Made by a program: the position numbers and the translations under genes. Of a DNA stretch of 64,000 bases, positions 31,627-41,364 are shown one piece after another (positions within the stretch are counted from its first letter, which is position 1; each line of letters begins with the position of its first letter). The notes under the pieces were generated by a model that did no database searches, was not told the origin of the DNA, and worked only from the letters and a program-made list of their open reading frames with translations. Source of the DNA: Pleomorphovibrio marinus (lineage in GTDB: Bacteria; Bacteroidota; Bacteroidia; Cytophagales; Cyclobacteriaceae); assembly GCF_003347495.1 (NCBI RefSeq), contig NZ_QCXY01000002.1:1-64000 (forward strand). The letters are read 5' to 3'.

Positions 31627-33450
31627 ATGGAAGGGAATCCAAAGGACCAGGAACGCAGAAAATTTGACAGGCTGAGATGGCGCTACCTGATTGCGCTTTC
31701 CGCCATTGCTCTCACCGTAGTGGTTAGTCAGGTGTTTTTACAGCATTTTATATCCGGTCAACAGTCCGATTCCATAGAGATCAATCTTTCGGGTCGGCAG
31801 CGTATGCTCAGCCAAAAAATAAGTAAACTTTCTCTCTTGATTTTTTATGCCCAAAGCCAAAAAGAAAGGATATCCTACAGGGAGGAACTTCAGGTGGCCC
31901 TGGAGGAGTGGGAAAGGGTGTTTTACGGATTGCAGGATGGGGATCAGGAATTGGGAATCAAAGGGCAAAACAGCCCTCCGATAGACTCCCTTTTTCAGGA
32001 GATAACCCCTGCCTTCCTGGACGTAATGCAGGGTGCCGAAGAAATGATAAGGCAGATTGGGGAAGTTGAGGATGGCAATGTAAACCGCTTTTCCGAGCCC
32101 CTTTCTCTCATTTTGGACAGAGAAGGGGTTTTTTTAGAAGGGATGAACCAAATAGTGGCTAACTATGACCTGGAAGCAAGAAGTAAGGTCTTTCGGTTAA
32201 AACGAGTGGAATTTTTATTAATGTTTTTGGCTCTTTTCATCATTTTCGTGGAGGCTAGGTTTATATTCTGGCCCTCAGCCTTGATGATTAAGGAGAACTT
32301 CAGGGAGCTGCAAAAAAAGGAAAAATCGGCCAGGAAGATGGCCATAGAAATCAGTGCCTTATATGAGTCCCTGGAGCGATCTTATCAGGAACTCGTGGCT
32401 GTGGAGCCGGAGGAGGATGAATATGTTATTTTTGGAAGGTGCGATTCGGAGGGTGCAATTCTCGAGCTCACTGACAAGTTCCGGCAGATCATGGCCTTTG
32501 AAGATAACGCCCCCAAGAAGATTTTTACCTGGCTAGAGGAGCAGGGGAATGAAGCAGCTTATTTGAAGGTAATCCATGAGAAACTACTGCATGGGCAATC
32601 CTGGAAGGGGGAACTCAAACTCACGAACGAGGCAGGGGATTTTATCTGGGTAAAAATGCACCTCATTCCTACCCTTACGGCTGCGGGTGCAGTATCCAAT
32701 TTCCTATTGGTGGGAATGGATGAAACCGAGGCCAAGGAGGCCAAGGTCCGGTCTCAGGAGGTTCAAAAGGAGAGGTTGGAGAAAAAACTCAAGGAGCAGC
32801 AGTATAGGTCGGCCTTAATATTGGAAGGCCAGGAGGAAGAGAGGAGGCGTATTTCCAGAGACATGCACGATGGGGTGGGGCAATACCTTACCGCATTGAA
32901 ATATAGCTTGGATGGGGTTTACACCACCAAGTCCATTCCGGAAAAGAAAAGGCTTGAAACCTCAAAGGAATTATTGAAAAACGTGATTAAAGAGGTGAGG
33001 AGGATTTCCTTCAACCTTGCCCCTGTGGCACTTTCGGACTACGGTATAGTATCCGTTTTACAGAAATTCAGCGAGGAGATGTCAAAGCTTTCAAAGATCC
33101 CGGTGTCCTTTGAGAACAAGACCGGCTTTATTTCGAGGTTGGAGCCGAAGATAGAAAACAACCTCTATCGGATCGCACAGGAAGCGGTTAACAATGCCAT
33201 CAAATATTCCGAGGCCTCAGAAATAAAAATATCCCTATCCCATAGCATGGCCTATCTCAATTTGGAAATTAAAGATAATGGGAAGGGGTTTAATTACGAA
33301 AAACTCAAGGATAATGGTTACTTTAGTGCCTCAGGACACGGTATTTTCAACATTAAAGAGCGCGTGAATTTTATTAACGGGCAGTTGACAGTGGATACCG
33401 GACCTGAGAGAGGCACCGCAATACAGGTAGTATTGCCCTTAGAATCATAA
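31627..33450 (+). CDS. NarX-like sensor histidine kinase with PilJ-type sensor domain
   Basis: A 607-residue membrane sensor. The order is a first membrane segment (about residues 20-42) and a periplasmic PilJ/NarX-type region with SGRQRMLSQKISKL at 55-68. This matches the P-box signature that binds nitrate/nitrite in NarX and NarQ. A second membrane segment (about 197-217), a coiled coil, a PAS domain (about 275-385), the HisKA_3 phosphoacceptor RDMHDGVGQYLTALKYS (His414) and a HATPase domain with NNLYRIAQEAVNNAIKYS and NGKGF follow. It is encoded next to nirBD, so nitrate/nitrite is the likely ligand. It pairs with the response regulator 16 bp downstream. Confidence 0.88.
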   Translation: MEGNPKDQERRKFDRLRWRYLIALSAIALTVVVSQVFLQHFISGQQSDSIEINLSGRQRMLSQKISKLSLLIFYAQSQKERISYREELQVALEEWERVFYGLQDGDQELGIKGQNSPPIDSLFQEITPAFLDVMQGAEEMIRQIGEVEDGNVNRFSEPLSLILDREGVFLEGMNQIVANYDLEARSKVFRLKRVEFLLMFLALFIIFVEARFIFWPSALMIKENFRELQKKEKSARKMAIEISALYESLERSYQELVAVEPEEDEYVIFGRCDSEGAILELTDKFRQIMAFEDNAPKKIFTWLEEQGNEAAYLKVIHEKLLHGQSWKGELKLTNEAGDFIWVKMHLIPTLTAAGAVSNFLLVGMDETEAKEAKVRSQEVQKERLEKKLKEQQYRSALILEGQEEERRRISRDMHDGVGQYLTALKYSLDGVYTTKSIPEKKRLETSKELLKNVIKEVRRISFNLAPVALSDYGIVSVLQKFSEEMSKLSKIPVSFENKTGFISRLEPKIENNLYRIAQEAVNNAIKYSEASEIKISLSHSMAYLNLEIKDNGKGFNYEKLKDNGYFSASGHGIFNIKERVNFINGQLTVDTGPERGTAIQVVLPLES

Positions 33451-33466
33451 TCCTTTTAAATTAACC

Positions 33467-34132
33467 ATGGCTAAAATCAGGGTGGTATTGGCGGATGACC
33501 ATGTGGTGGTCAGAAACGGCATCAAGATGCTGTTGGAAAATGAAGGGGAAATTGAGGTGATAGGAGAAGCTTCCAATGGTGAGGAAGCTCTGGAAGTTGC
33601 TCAAAGCTTGAAACCGGATGTGCTGATATTGGATATCCGAATGCCCATAATGACTGGACTAGAGGCTTCCAGCCAACTTCATAGCATTTCCCCAACCACT
33701 AAAGTCCTTATCCTTTCCATGCACAATGATGAGGAATACATTATTCAATCCGTGGAATGCGGTGCTTCGGGATATTTGCTCAAGGATACCAGCAAGGATG
33801 AATTTATCAAAGCCATACGCACCGTGCATCAGGGAGGTAAGTATTTCAGTGGTGATATTAGCAAAGTATTGGTGGATTCCTACCTGCAGGCTAAAGGTGG
33901 GAAAATTGCTAACCCTCTGCCGAATTCGCAGGCTGATTACGAACTTACCAAAAGGGAAAAGGAGATTCTATCGCTAATTTACCAGGGTATGGCCAACAAA
34001 GACATAGCCGATCAGCTCAACAAAAGCATCCGAACTATAGAAACGCATCGGTTTAACATCATGAAAAAACTAAAAGTCAACAACGTGGTGGAGCTGCTTA
34101 AAAAAGTGGAAGAGGAGCGGGTGCTAGAGTGA
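33467..34132 (+). CDS. NarL/FixJ-family response regulator
   Basis: A 221-residue two-component regulator. The receiver domain has the acidic pocket LADDHVVVRNG (about residues 8-18), the phosphorylatable Asp56 in LILDIRMPIMTG, and the conserved lysine in GYLLKDTSKDE. The LuxR-type DNA-binding domain (about 155-215) reads LTKREKEILSLIYQGMANKD followed by a recognition helix in RTIETHRFNIMKKL. It is the cognate partner of the NarX-like kinase and probably controls nirBD and cobA, though no target sites can be read with confidence. Confidence 0.93.
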   Translation: MAKIRVVLADDHVVVRNGIKMLLENEGEIEVIGEASNGEEALEVAQSLKPDVLILDIRMPIMTGLEASSQLHSISPTTKVLILSMHNDEEYIIQSVECGASGYLLKDTSKDEFIKAIRTVHQGGKYFSGDISKVLVDSYLQAKGGKIANPLPNSQADYELTKREKEILSLIYQGMANKDIADQLNKSIRTIETHRFNIMKKLKVNNVVELLKKVEEERVLE

Positions 34133-34337
34133 ATAAATAAGTGTTTTTCCACATTTATAAACTTTTACCAAAATTATAGAACTAACTATATTTTTTTATA
34201 TAAGTTTTAATTTTTAACAACTTTTTTTAATTAAGTTTATTAATGGGAGTGGTGTATTTACATAAAAAATGTGCTAAAAACTCACTTTCCGAAAAAAGCA
34301 TTCTTTTACAATTACTTAACATTTGTTTATGGGGGTA

Positions 34338-34367
34338 TTTACTTTTCCAATTTCCATTGTATATTTG
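34338..34367 (+). promoter_or_regulatory. candidate promoter of susC
   Basis: TATATTTG at 34360-34367 is a perfect TAnnTTTG match to the Bacteroidota -7 box, with TTTA 18 bp upstream near -33. Transcription would start near 34374, giving a leader of about 55 nt before the susC ATG at 34428. Confidence 0.45.
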
Positions 34368-34427
34368 AATCGTCTTGTTTTAAAATAAGACCTTGATGAT
34401 TAACTATTAACCTTAAACCTATTAAGT

Positions 34428-37400
34428 ATGATGAAACAATTTTACTTGAGCTATTCCTCAAAAATTGAAAAATTTGGAATAGCTCTTTTGTTTTTTGTCG
34501 GAATGGTTTTTTCTCCCTCCGGCCTGATGGCCCAAGGGGATCAGCCATTCACCGTAAGTGGTACCGTGACCTCAGAGGACACGGGAGAAACCCTGCCAGG
34601 GGTTAACGTTTTGGTCAAAGGAACCTCTAGGGGCACCGCCACAGATATCAATGGAGAGTATGCCATTGAGGTTCCTGGTTCTGATGCTGTTCTTTCATTT
34701 TCCTTTATTGGTTTTCAAGTACAGGAAGAGACAGTCGGTAACAGGACCACAGTGGATGTGGTGTTGGGTCAGGAACTATCTGCTTTATCAGAAGTAGTGG
34801 TAATTGGTTACGGTACTCAGGAACGCGCCCGTGTTACTGGAGCCATTTCCTCTGTTAGTTCTGATGAGATCAGGGCTCTACCAGTTCCCAACCTTGCTTC
34901 TGCCATACAGGGACGAGCAGCAGGGGTGACTGTGACTAATTCAGGAGCACCTGGAGCAGACCCCTTGGTAAGGGTAAGGGGAATTGGAACAGTAGGTAAC
35001 AATGACCCTCTTTATGTGATTGACGGTGTACCGGCAGGTGGACTCAATCAGATCAATCCCGCAGACATCGAATCCATAGAGGTTTTGAAAGATGCTTCTG
35101 CTGCTGCTATTTATGGTTCCAGGGCTGCCAATGGGGTGATTTTGGTAACCACCAAAAAAGGAGCAATTGGAGCTGCAAAAGTTACCGTGGATTCCTATTA
35201 TGGAACACAAACGCCATGGAGGCAATTGGACTTGTTGGACAGGGACCAATATTTGGATTATGGCCGGGATTTGTTGGCTAATGGAGGAGAACCTAATCCT
35301 CAGCGATTTGACAACCTCGGTCCATATGCCGATGTAAATACAGATTGGCAAGGCGAAATGTTCCGAACCGCACCTATCCAAGATCATAACATCTCTATAT
35401 CGGGTGGTTCTGAATCGGTACTTTATAATTTCTCCGTCGGCTATTTCAAACAAGAAGGCACAATGAGGGGTACTGGATTCGAAAGGGTCTCCCTAAGGAG
35501 TAACACGGATTTTAAAATCAATGATAGGATTAAGATAGGTCAAACCTTGACCGTGGCTTATTCTGATCGGGACAATGAGCCTTTTTCTGGTGGCAGAAGC
35601 CAAATTGAACATATGGTGAAGCAGGTACCTTACATACCTGTAAGAGACCCAAGCAGGCTGGGTGGGTTCAGGGCACCGGATAGGGTGGATGGATCCGATC
35701 CTGAAAACCCAGTGTTGAATGCTGAGCTGAGGCAAAACAGGCAGCAGGATTTCAAGATTTTAGGTACTGCTTACCTAGATATTAACATCTTGGAAGGTTT
35801 GGATTATAAGTTTTTGGTGGGTATGGATATTGGGATTGGGACGCAAGACCAATATACCCCAAGGTTTGACGCCGGAGACTTTAATTTTCAGCCATTCGCC
35901 TCCATTAATGAAACCAGGACTTCATTCGTCTCCCCCTTGATCAGTAATCAACTTTCCTACAAAAAGGAATTTGGAAAGCACAATATCGACCTCCTGGGGG
36001 TATTGGAGCAACAAACGTGGGTTTCCAGAAATCTTAATGGCCAGGGGCAAAATTTCCTGACCAACGATGTAAGAGTATTGCAGGGGGTACAAAATCAAAC
36101 TACTACCAGTGGCAGGACCGACTATGCATTGATATCCTACGTGGGTAGGTTTAACTACGACTATGATCAGAAATACCTGTTTAGTGCCTCCGTAAGGAGG
36201 GATGGTGGGTCCAGATTTGGTCCTGCAAACAAATGGGGTACTTTCCCTTCCGTCTCAGCGGGATGGCGAATCAGTGAGGAAATGTTCATGCAGGCAGTAA
36301 GCGCTGTAAGTGACTTGAAATTGAGAGCCAGTTATGGAGAAACAGGAAACGACCGGATAGGTGACTACGTGTACCAAGGAACCATCAACAGTAACCACTT
36401 TTACAACTTTGATGGAAGTTTAGAAGGAGGAAGTACGGTATCCGCCCTGGCAAATGCTGACTTGAGGTGGGAAACTACCATCATGCAGAATATTGGAATC
36501 GACTTGGGACTTTTCAACGACAGGTTAATGCTTTCCGGAGAATGGTTTGACAATACCACCGAAGGCATGATCCTGGGTGTGCCTATCCCCCCATCTTTGG
36601 GTTATGACGGGGCACCAGTGGCAAACGTAGGAACCGTGAAAAACCGAGGCGTGGAATTTACGGCCGGTTACAGAAAATATGACGGAAACTTCCAGTTTAG
36701 TGTGGACGGTAACATTGGGTTCATTACTAATGAGTTGACTTCTCTTGGCGTTGGTAATACCATCTTTGGCCCCGGCTTTCAAGGTGATCAGCTCACCTTC
36801 ACCGAGGAAGGCCAGCCGATCGGGTACTTCTTGGGATGGGAAACGGATGGACTTTTCCAAACTGGAGATGACACCAGCCAACAGCCCAATGCTTCACCTG
36901 GTGATATCAGGTTTAGGAATATCTCTGGAGGAGATGAAATAGGTGCTGAAGATAGAACCTATCTAGGTCACTATATGCCTGACTTTACCTATGGGGTGAA
37001 CATATCGGCCAATTATAAGAATTTTGACTTAACGATGTTCTGGCAAGGGGTTCAGGGGAATGAAATCTTCAACCTACTCCGTTATCATACTGAAGGTATG
37101 ACTAGGTTATTCAACGCAAGTACTGTGGTAATGGATCGATGGACTCCTGAAAACCCAAATACAGATGTGCCTAGGGCAGTGTCTGGTGACCCCAATAGAA
37201 ACGCAAGGGCGAGTTCCAGATGGATTGAGGATGGTTCCTACTTGAGGTTGAAGAATCTTTCTATAGGTTACACCGTACCTGCACCGGTATTGGAATCCTT
37301 TAGCAGAGGCAACATTACTAACCTTAGGGTGTATGTTTCCAGCCAGAACCTGTTGACGTTTACCAATTACTCTGGATACGATCCGGAGATTGCGGTAAGG

Positions 37401-37493
37401 ACTGGGATTAACTCCACTCTAGGTGCGGGTATTGATTTCGGTCAGTTTCCAGCAGCCAGGACTATCTTGGCAGGTTTACAACTTACCTTTTAA
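34428..37493 (+). CDS. SusC/RagA-family TonB-linked outer membrane protein
   Basis: A 1021-residue TonB-dependent transporter of the Bacteroidota SusC class. A signal peptide ends near GLMAQG. A carboxypeptidase-regulatory-like domain follows (FTVSGTVTSEDTGETLPGVN), then the plug domain, containing VVVIGYGTQERARVTGAISS and NDPLYVIDGVPAGG, then a 22-strand barrel ending in the aromatic residues of AGLQLTF. It imports a ligand captured by the SusD lipoprotein encoded 29 bp downstream. No enzyme, anti-sigma factor or hybrid sensor is attached, so the ligand (glycan or peptide) cannot be named. The gene has its own promoter, separate from the nir block. Confidence 0.95.
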   Translation: MMKQFYLSYSSKIEKFGIALLFFVGMVFSPSGLMAQGDQPFTVSGTVTSEDTGETLPGVNVLVKGTSRGTATDINGEYAIEVPGSDAVLSFSFIGFQVQEETVGNRTTVDVVLGQELSALSEVVVIGYGTQERARVTGAISSVSSDEIRALPVPNLASAIQGRAAGVTVTNSGAPGADPLVRVRGIGTVGNNDPLYVIDGVPAGGLNQINPADIESIEVLKDASAAAIYGSRAANGVILVTTKKGAIGAAKVTVDSYYGTQTPWRQLDLLDRDQYLDYGRDLLANGGEPNPQRFDNLGPYADVNTDWQGEMFRTAPIQDHNISISGGSESVLYNFSVGYFKQEGTMRGTGFERVSLRSNTDFKINDRIKIGQTLTVAYSDRDNEPFSGGRSQIEHMVKQVPYIPVRDPSRLGGFRAPDRVDGSDPENPVLNAELRQNRQQDFKILGTAYLDINILEGLDYKFLVGMDIGIGTQDQYTPRFDAGDFNFQPFASINETRTSFVSPLISNQLSYKKEFGKHNIDLLGVLEQQTWVSRNLNGQGQNFLTNDVRVLQGVQNQTTTSGRTDYALISYVGRFNYDYDQKYLFSASVRRDGGSRFGPANKWGTFPSVSAGWRISEEMFMQAVSAVSDLKLRASYGETGNDRIGDYVYQGTINSNHFYNFDGSLEGGSTVSALANADLRWETTIMQNIGIDLGLFNDRLMLSGEWFDNTTEGMILGVPIPPSLGYDGAPVANVGTVKNRGVEFTAGYRKYDGNFQFSVDGNIGFITNELTSLGVGNTIFGPGFQGDQLTFTEEGQPIGYFLGWETDGLFQTGDDTSQQPNASPGDIRFRNISGGDEIGAEDRTYLGHYMPDFTYGVNISANYKNFDLTMFWQGVQGNEIFNLLRYHTEGMTRLFNASTVVMDRWTPENPNTDVPRAVSGDPNRNARASSRWIEDGSYLRLKNLSIGYTVPAPVLESFSRGNITNLRVYVSSQNLLTFTNYSGYDPEIAVRTGINSTLGAGIDFGQFPAARTILAGLQLTF

Positions 37494-37522
37494 TCAAGGA
37501 CTTCATTCAAAAGATAAATGAT

Positions 37523-39043
37523 ATGAAATCAAAATATATTTTAACCATCTTGTTGTTGATCATCGGGATCGTGTCATGCGATGAGGAGAAGCTAGACCCG
37601 GTGAATCCCAACCAGCTCGGTATAGAAACCTTTTACCAAACAGGTCCACAGCTTGAAGCTGCGGTGAATGCGGTATATGCAGGCCTTCAGGCCAATAACT
37701 TATATAACAGGGAATATTTCTTCCTTCATGACTTGCTTTCAGATGATTGTGCTTCCGGTGGGCCTCAATTGGAGACACCTCGGGCACAAATCCTGAACCA
37801 TGTTTTTGATGCCTCTAACCCACTGGTATCTGCCAATTGGAGGGGTTGGTTTAGGATCGTGCACAGGGCAAACCTTGTATTGGATAATGCAGATAACGCC
37901 CAGGAAGAAATCACGGATAACTTCAGAAATAGGCTTATGGGAGAGGCATATTTCCTTCGCGCCTTGGCCTATTATGAATTGGTGACTCTTTGGGGCCCTG
38001 TTCCCATGCTTACCACATTCGCTACTACTCCGGATGGTTTTCCCAGGACTTCAGAGAGTGAGATCTACGCTACGATATTTAGTGACTTGCAGGAGGCCAT
38101 CAACCGTCTTCCTTCAAAAAGCCAGTATTCGGGTAATGATGTTGGTAGAGCCACCCAGGGAGCTGCCCATGCGCTTGCTGCAAAAACTTATTTGTTCAGG
38201 GGGGAATACAATGAGGCCAGGCCCCATTTGGAAGCCATCATTGGTTCTGGAGAATACAGTCTTGTGAACCGGTACTTGGATAACTTCGAAGAAGAAAACG
38301 AGAACAACTCCGAATCCGTATGGGAAGTCCAGTTCACCGAGGAATACGGAGATGCAGGGGGATGGAATGCGGATGGTAGTGGCATTGCCGAGGTTACCTT
38401 TCGTGGTCAGGAATACGGCCCAAAGGCTTGGAGAAATGTTGTGCCAAGTGCTTCTCTCGTGAATGAATTTGAAACCGTAGCCAATGGAGCTGAAAAAGAC
38501 GATCCCCGTGGCGTTTATAGTTTTTATAGAATTGGGGATACCTACAATAATGGCCAAAATGTGTTGACTGAGGAGAAGGTTCAAGGGGATACAGACAGGC
38601 CAAGCTGGAGGAAATACCAAATGATCTACAAAAGGGAAAATGAAGACACCCGCTCAGGCATCAACTTCAGGGTGATCCGGTACGCGGATGTGTTGCTTAT
38701 GATGGCCGAGGTGGAAAACGAAACCAATGGGCCAGGTGCGGCTCTTCCCTATATCAATGAGGTAAGGGCTAGGGCTGATGTGGATATGCCTCCTTATCCA
38801 ACAGCTCAGTATCCTACTGGTTCACCTGAAGAAATGAGAATAGCCATCATGCACGAGCGTAGGGTGGAATTCGGTGGTGAGCAGATTAGAAACAGGGATA
38901 TTCGAAGATGGAGGATGCATGGTATGCTTACAGAGGAGCCTATTTCCAACTGGAACCAGCGATTTATTCGACTTCCACTTCCCCAAGAGGAAATTGACAA
39001 TAATTCCGCTCTTACTGGTTCGGACCAAAATGACGGTTATTAA
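37523..39043 (+). CDS. SusD/RagB-family nutrient-binding lipoprotein
   Basis: A 506-residue surface lipoprotein, with a signal peptide ending IIGIVSCDEE (lipobox Cys near 19). The SusD fold is visible in FYQTGPQLEAAVNAVYAGLQ (about residue 37), the TPR-like repeats MGEAYFLRALAYYELVTLWG and HALAAKTYLFRGEYNEARPH, and the C-terminal RRVEFGGEQIRNRDIRRW motif. It binds the substrate on the cell surface and covers the SusC pore. It is followed by a strong terminator, so the pair forms a two-gene unit. Confidence 0.95.
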   Translation: MKSKYILTILLLIIGIVSCDEEKLDPVNPNQLGIETFYQTGPQLEAAVNAVYAGLQANNLYNREYFFLHDLLSDDCASGGPQLETPRAQILNHVFDASNPLVSANWRGWFRIVHRANLVLDNADNAQEEITDNFRNRLMGEAYFLRALAYYELVTLWGPVPMLTTFATTPDGFPRTSESEIYATIFSDLQEAINRLPSKSQYSGNDVGRATQGAAHALAAKTYLFRGEYNEARPHLEAIIGSGEYSLVNRYLDNFEEENENNSESVWEVQFTEEYGDAGGWNADGSGIAEVTFRGQEYGPKAWRNVVPSASLVNEFETVANGAEKDDPRGVYSFYRIGDTYNNGQNVLTEEKVQGDTDRPSWRKYQMIYKRENEDTRSGINFRVIRYADVLLMMAEVENETNGPGAALPYINEVRARADVDMPPYPTAQYPTGSPEEMRIAIMHERRVEFGGEQIRNRDIRRWRMHGMLTEEPISNWNQRFIRLPLPQEEIDNNSALTGSDQNDGY

Positions 39044-39064
39044 TTCAAGATTATTCTTATTATA

Positions 39065-39098
39065 CAAAAAACCACCCCAATTAGGGTGGTTTTTTTGT
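39065..39098 (+). terminator. intrinsic terminator after susD
   Basis: ACAAAAAACCACCC-CAATTA-GGGTGGTTTTTTTGT forms a long, nearly perfect stem with a T-run, starting 22 bp after the susD stop. A strong Rho-independent terminator for the susCD unit. Confidence 0.9.
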
Positions 39099-39420
39099 AT
39101 AAGTCATTCTTGTAAATTTTGAAACTACGTAAAGGCCAAGCCGGCTAAAACAAATGTAGAGTTCCCTTATTTTTGTTCCATACTTTTTTTGGGGAAACAC
39201 TGTGACCAAAGTCGTAGGTATTTGTTTCATGGTAGAATCTAGGGGTAGGAAAGACGCTTCCTACTGGACGTGGAAACCGTGGAGTGATAAGGTTTTTCGC
39301 AAAGGGCGCAACGGCAAACGTGGCGAGCGCAAGGGTACTCACATGCTACTAAACTCTCAAAATCACCTAGGCCCAAAGTAGTAATATTTTATTTGGCAGG
39401 TTAAATTTCTTTAGCACACT
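39099..39420. other. intergenic region without a gene
   Basis: No coding sequence or known RNA. A GC-rich stretch at 39298-39332 (CGCAAAGGGCGCAACGGCAA and following) resembles the GCAACG units at 14869-14906. The rest shows nothing I can interpret. Confidence 0.4.
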
Positions 39421-40107
39421 TTATTCCAGGCCACTTAGCCTACGAATCTGGGGCAGGGTGAAATCTGGGGTGGAGGCGGTGTTGCTACGGTTCAGACTTC
39501 TATCCTGGATTTCTATATCCAGCCGTAGGGTGTCATTTCTAAAAATACTGTTCCATCCCAAAGAGACCATGCCATACCTTATTTGTCCTTCAATGGCTCT
39601 TTGCCTATCATCCGAAAGGATACGGGGAAATCTCCCGTTAAAATTGGTGAAATAAGGAGGGTCTGACCATTTAAATTCGGTGTATTCCCCACTTCTTTTG
39701 ATAAAAAACTTGACAAAGATATTGTAGTGATCAGGGTTCTCCCTTACCCAAAGAGTATCCATAACCCGCTCATTGTTGATTAAGGGAAAAATAACCCAAT
39801 CCCTGTTATTGAAGGAGGGGGCATTCGAAGGACGAGCACTATAGGTAATTAAATTGCCGGCTTCATCTCTTAAATACTCCAACTCATTGAAGGGCGGATC
39901 CAACTCCCGGGGATTGAGTCCCAAATTCCCCTCTCCATCCCTGAAGTTGATGGTTACGATTAAGGAATCCGCCTCAGGCGTCTCCACATATTCAATTGCA
40001 TTGAAACTTATTTCTGGTTCAGAGGGAAAGTTTTCTGGAGGCGGCACACAGGCAGCAACACCTGCAACCATTACCAATAGGGAATAAAATAAATTTCTTA
40101 CATTCAT
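39421..40107 (-). CDS. hypothetical lipoprotein of Bacteroidota
   Basis: A 228-residue protein with a lipoprotein signal (LLVMVAGVAACVPPPENF, lipobox Cys near 20). An immunoglobulin-like or beta-sandwich region follows, beginning with EADSLIVTINFRDGEGNLGL, a phrase common to a family of uncharacterised Bacteroidota lipoproteins. A second beta-rich segment ends in FRNDTLRLDIEIQDRSLNRS. There is no catalytic signature. It is convergent with the susCD terminator and divergent from the LuxE-like gene, with 71 bp between starts. Function unknown. Confidence 0.65.
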   Translation of the reverse strand: MNVRNLFYSLLVMVAGVAACVPPPENFPSEPEISFNAIEYVETPEADSLIVTINFRDGEGNLGLNPRELDPPFNELEYLRDEAGNLITYSARPSNAPSFNNRDWVIFPLINNERVMDTLWVRENPDHYNIFVKFFIKRSGEYTEFKWSDPPYFTNFNGRFPRILSDDRQRAIEGQIRYGMVSLGWNSIFRNDTLRLDIEIQDRSLNRSNTASTPDFTLPQIRRLSGLE

Positions 40108-40178
40108 TGCTTTATTACTTCAAAGCGACCGGAACTTGCAATAGGGTTTAAATATAGGCCTTAACCTTAAATTTAACG

Positions 40179-41180
40179 ATGAATTATTTCAAAAGTTTTT
40201 CTGAGGCATTGAAAAGTATAAAGGAGAGGGATTTTGATAAAATTGCATTGGAATTATTTCAGTGGCAAGCACTCCATAACCCAGTGTATTTCCAGTTTCT
40301 GGAGGCCATGGGTGCAGATCCAAAAAATGTTTCCTACTTGGAGGATATACCTTTTATACCCATTGAGTTTTTTAAAAGCCACAAGGTATATTGTTCCGAT
40401 CAGCACCTCGAAGAGGGGTTTTTTAGCAGCTCTGGTACTACCGGTATGCAGCAGAGCAAACACTATTACTGGTCCATGGAATTTTACCTATCTCATTGCC
40501 AACGCCTGTTCGAGTCCCAATATGGCCCCATTGATGAAATCCATGTCCTTGCCCTGTTGCCTTCCTATTTAGAAAGGGAGGGCAGTTCATTAATCGCCAT
40601 GGCGGATCATTTTATCAAACTATCCGGTAGCCCTCATTCCGGTTTTTACTTGAATGAACACGAAGAACTACTGAGTAAACTGGAGAATTTATGCCAAAGT
40701 AATAAAAAGGTGCTGCTTTTAGGGGTCACCTTCGCCTTGTTGGATCTAGCAGAAAAGGTAGAGCGTCCCATCCCTTGCCCCCAGCTTATCCTTATGGATA
40801 CAGGGGGGATGAAGGGCAGAAGAAGGGAAATGATCCGTGAGGAAGTTCATGGTATCTTAAAGTCAGCCTTTGGGGTGGAAGCGGTACATTCTGAATATGG
40901 CATGACCGAACTGATGTCCCAGGCATATGCTAAGGGGGAGGGAAAGTTCAACTTACCTTTTACCATGAAAGCATTTATTCGTGACCCCTATGACCCTTAT
41001 GCACTCCTGGAGGAGGGGAAGGTTGGCGCGATCAACCTCATCGACTTGGCCAACTTCCATTCCTGTGCCTTTCTGGCCACCCAGGATCTGGGTAAACTGG
41101 ATAAGCAGGGGCAGCTAGAGGTTTTGGGAAGGATGGACAATTCGGATATAAGGGGATGTAATTTGTTAGTAAGTGGCTGA
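40179..41180 (+). CDS. LuxE/PaaK-like acyl-protein synthetase family protein
   Basis: A 333-residue protein of the acyl-protein synthetase family (PF04443), part of the adenylate-forming superfamily. The phosphate-binding motif reads FFSSSGTTGMQQSKHYYW (about residues 83-100). The adenylation-type region has LILMDTGGMKGRRREMIRE (about 206-224) and VHSEYGMTELMSQAYAKGEG (about 238-257). LuxE activates fatty acids for aldehyde synthesis in bioluminescence, but there is no luxC reductase or luciferase here. In Bacteroidota such orphans occur near surface-polysaccharide or housekeeping genes; the role is unknown. Confidence 0.8.
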   Translation: MNYFKSFSEALKSIKERDFDKIALELFQWQALHNPVYFQFLEAMGADPKNVSYLEDIPFIPIEFFKSHKVYCSDQHLEEGFFSSSGTTGMQQSKHYYWSMEFYLSHCQRLFESQYGPIDEIHVLALLPSYLEREGSSLIAMADHFIKLSGSPHSGFYLNEHEELLSKLENLCQSNKKVLLLGVTFALLDLAEKVERPIPCPQLILMDTGGMKGRRREMIREEVHGILKSAFGVEAVHSEYGMTELMSQAYAKGEGKFNLPFTMKAFIRDPYDPYALLEEGKVGAINLIDLANFHSCAFLATQDLGKLDKQGQLEVLGRMDNSDIRGCNLLVSG

Positions 41181-41364
41181 GAAAAGTTTCCAAGGAATTT
41201 GGAATGTTCAACCATGAAGTGATTCAATTTTTACAAAAATCACAACCCGGTATTTGGGGATTTAGGGAAAGAATTGATGATGAAGAAAATCTATAAACAG
41301 CTAAAGGATTAAAGAGAATAAAGAACATCCTTTTCGACATTGACCTTACATAAACTGACATTAT

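Noticed and set aside
40179-41180. Bioluminescence operon
   Set aside because: Only a LuxE-like protein is present; there is no luxA, luxB, luxC or luxD.
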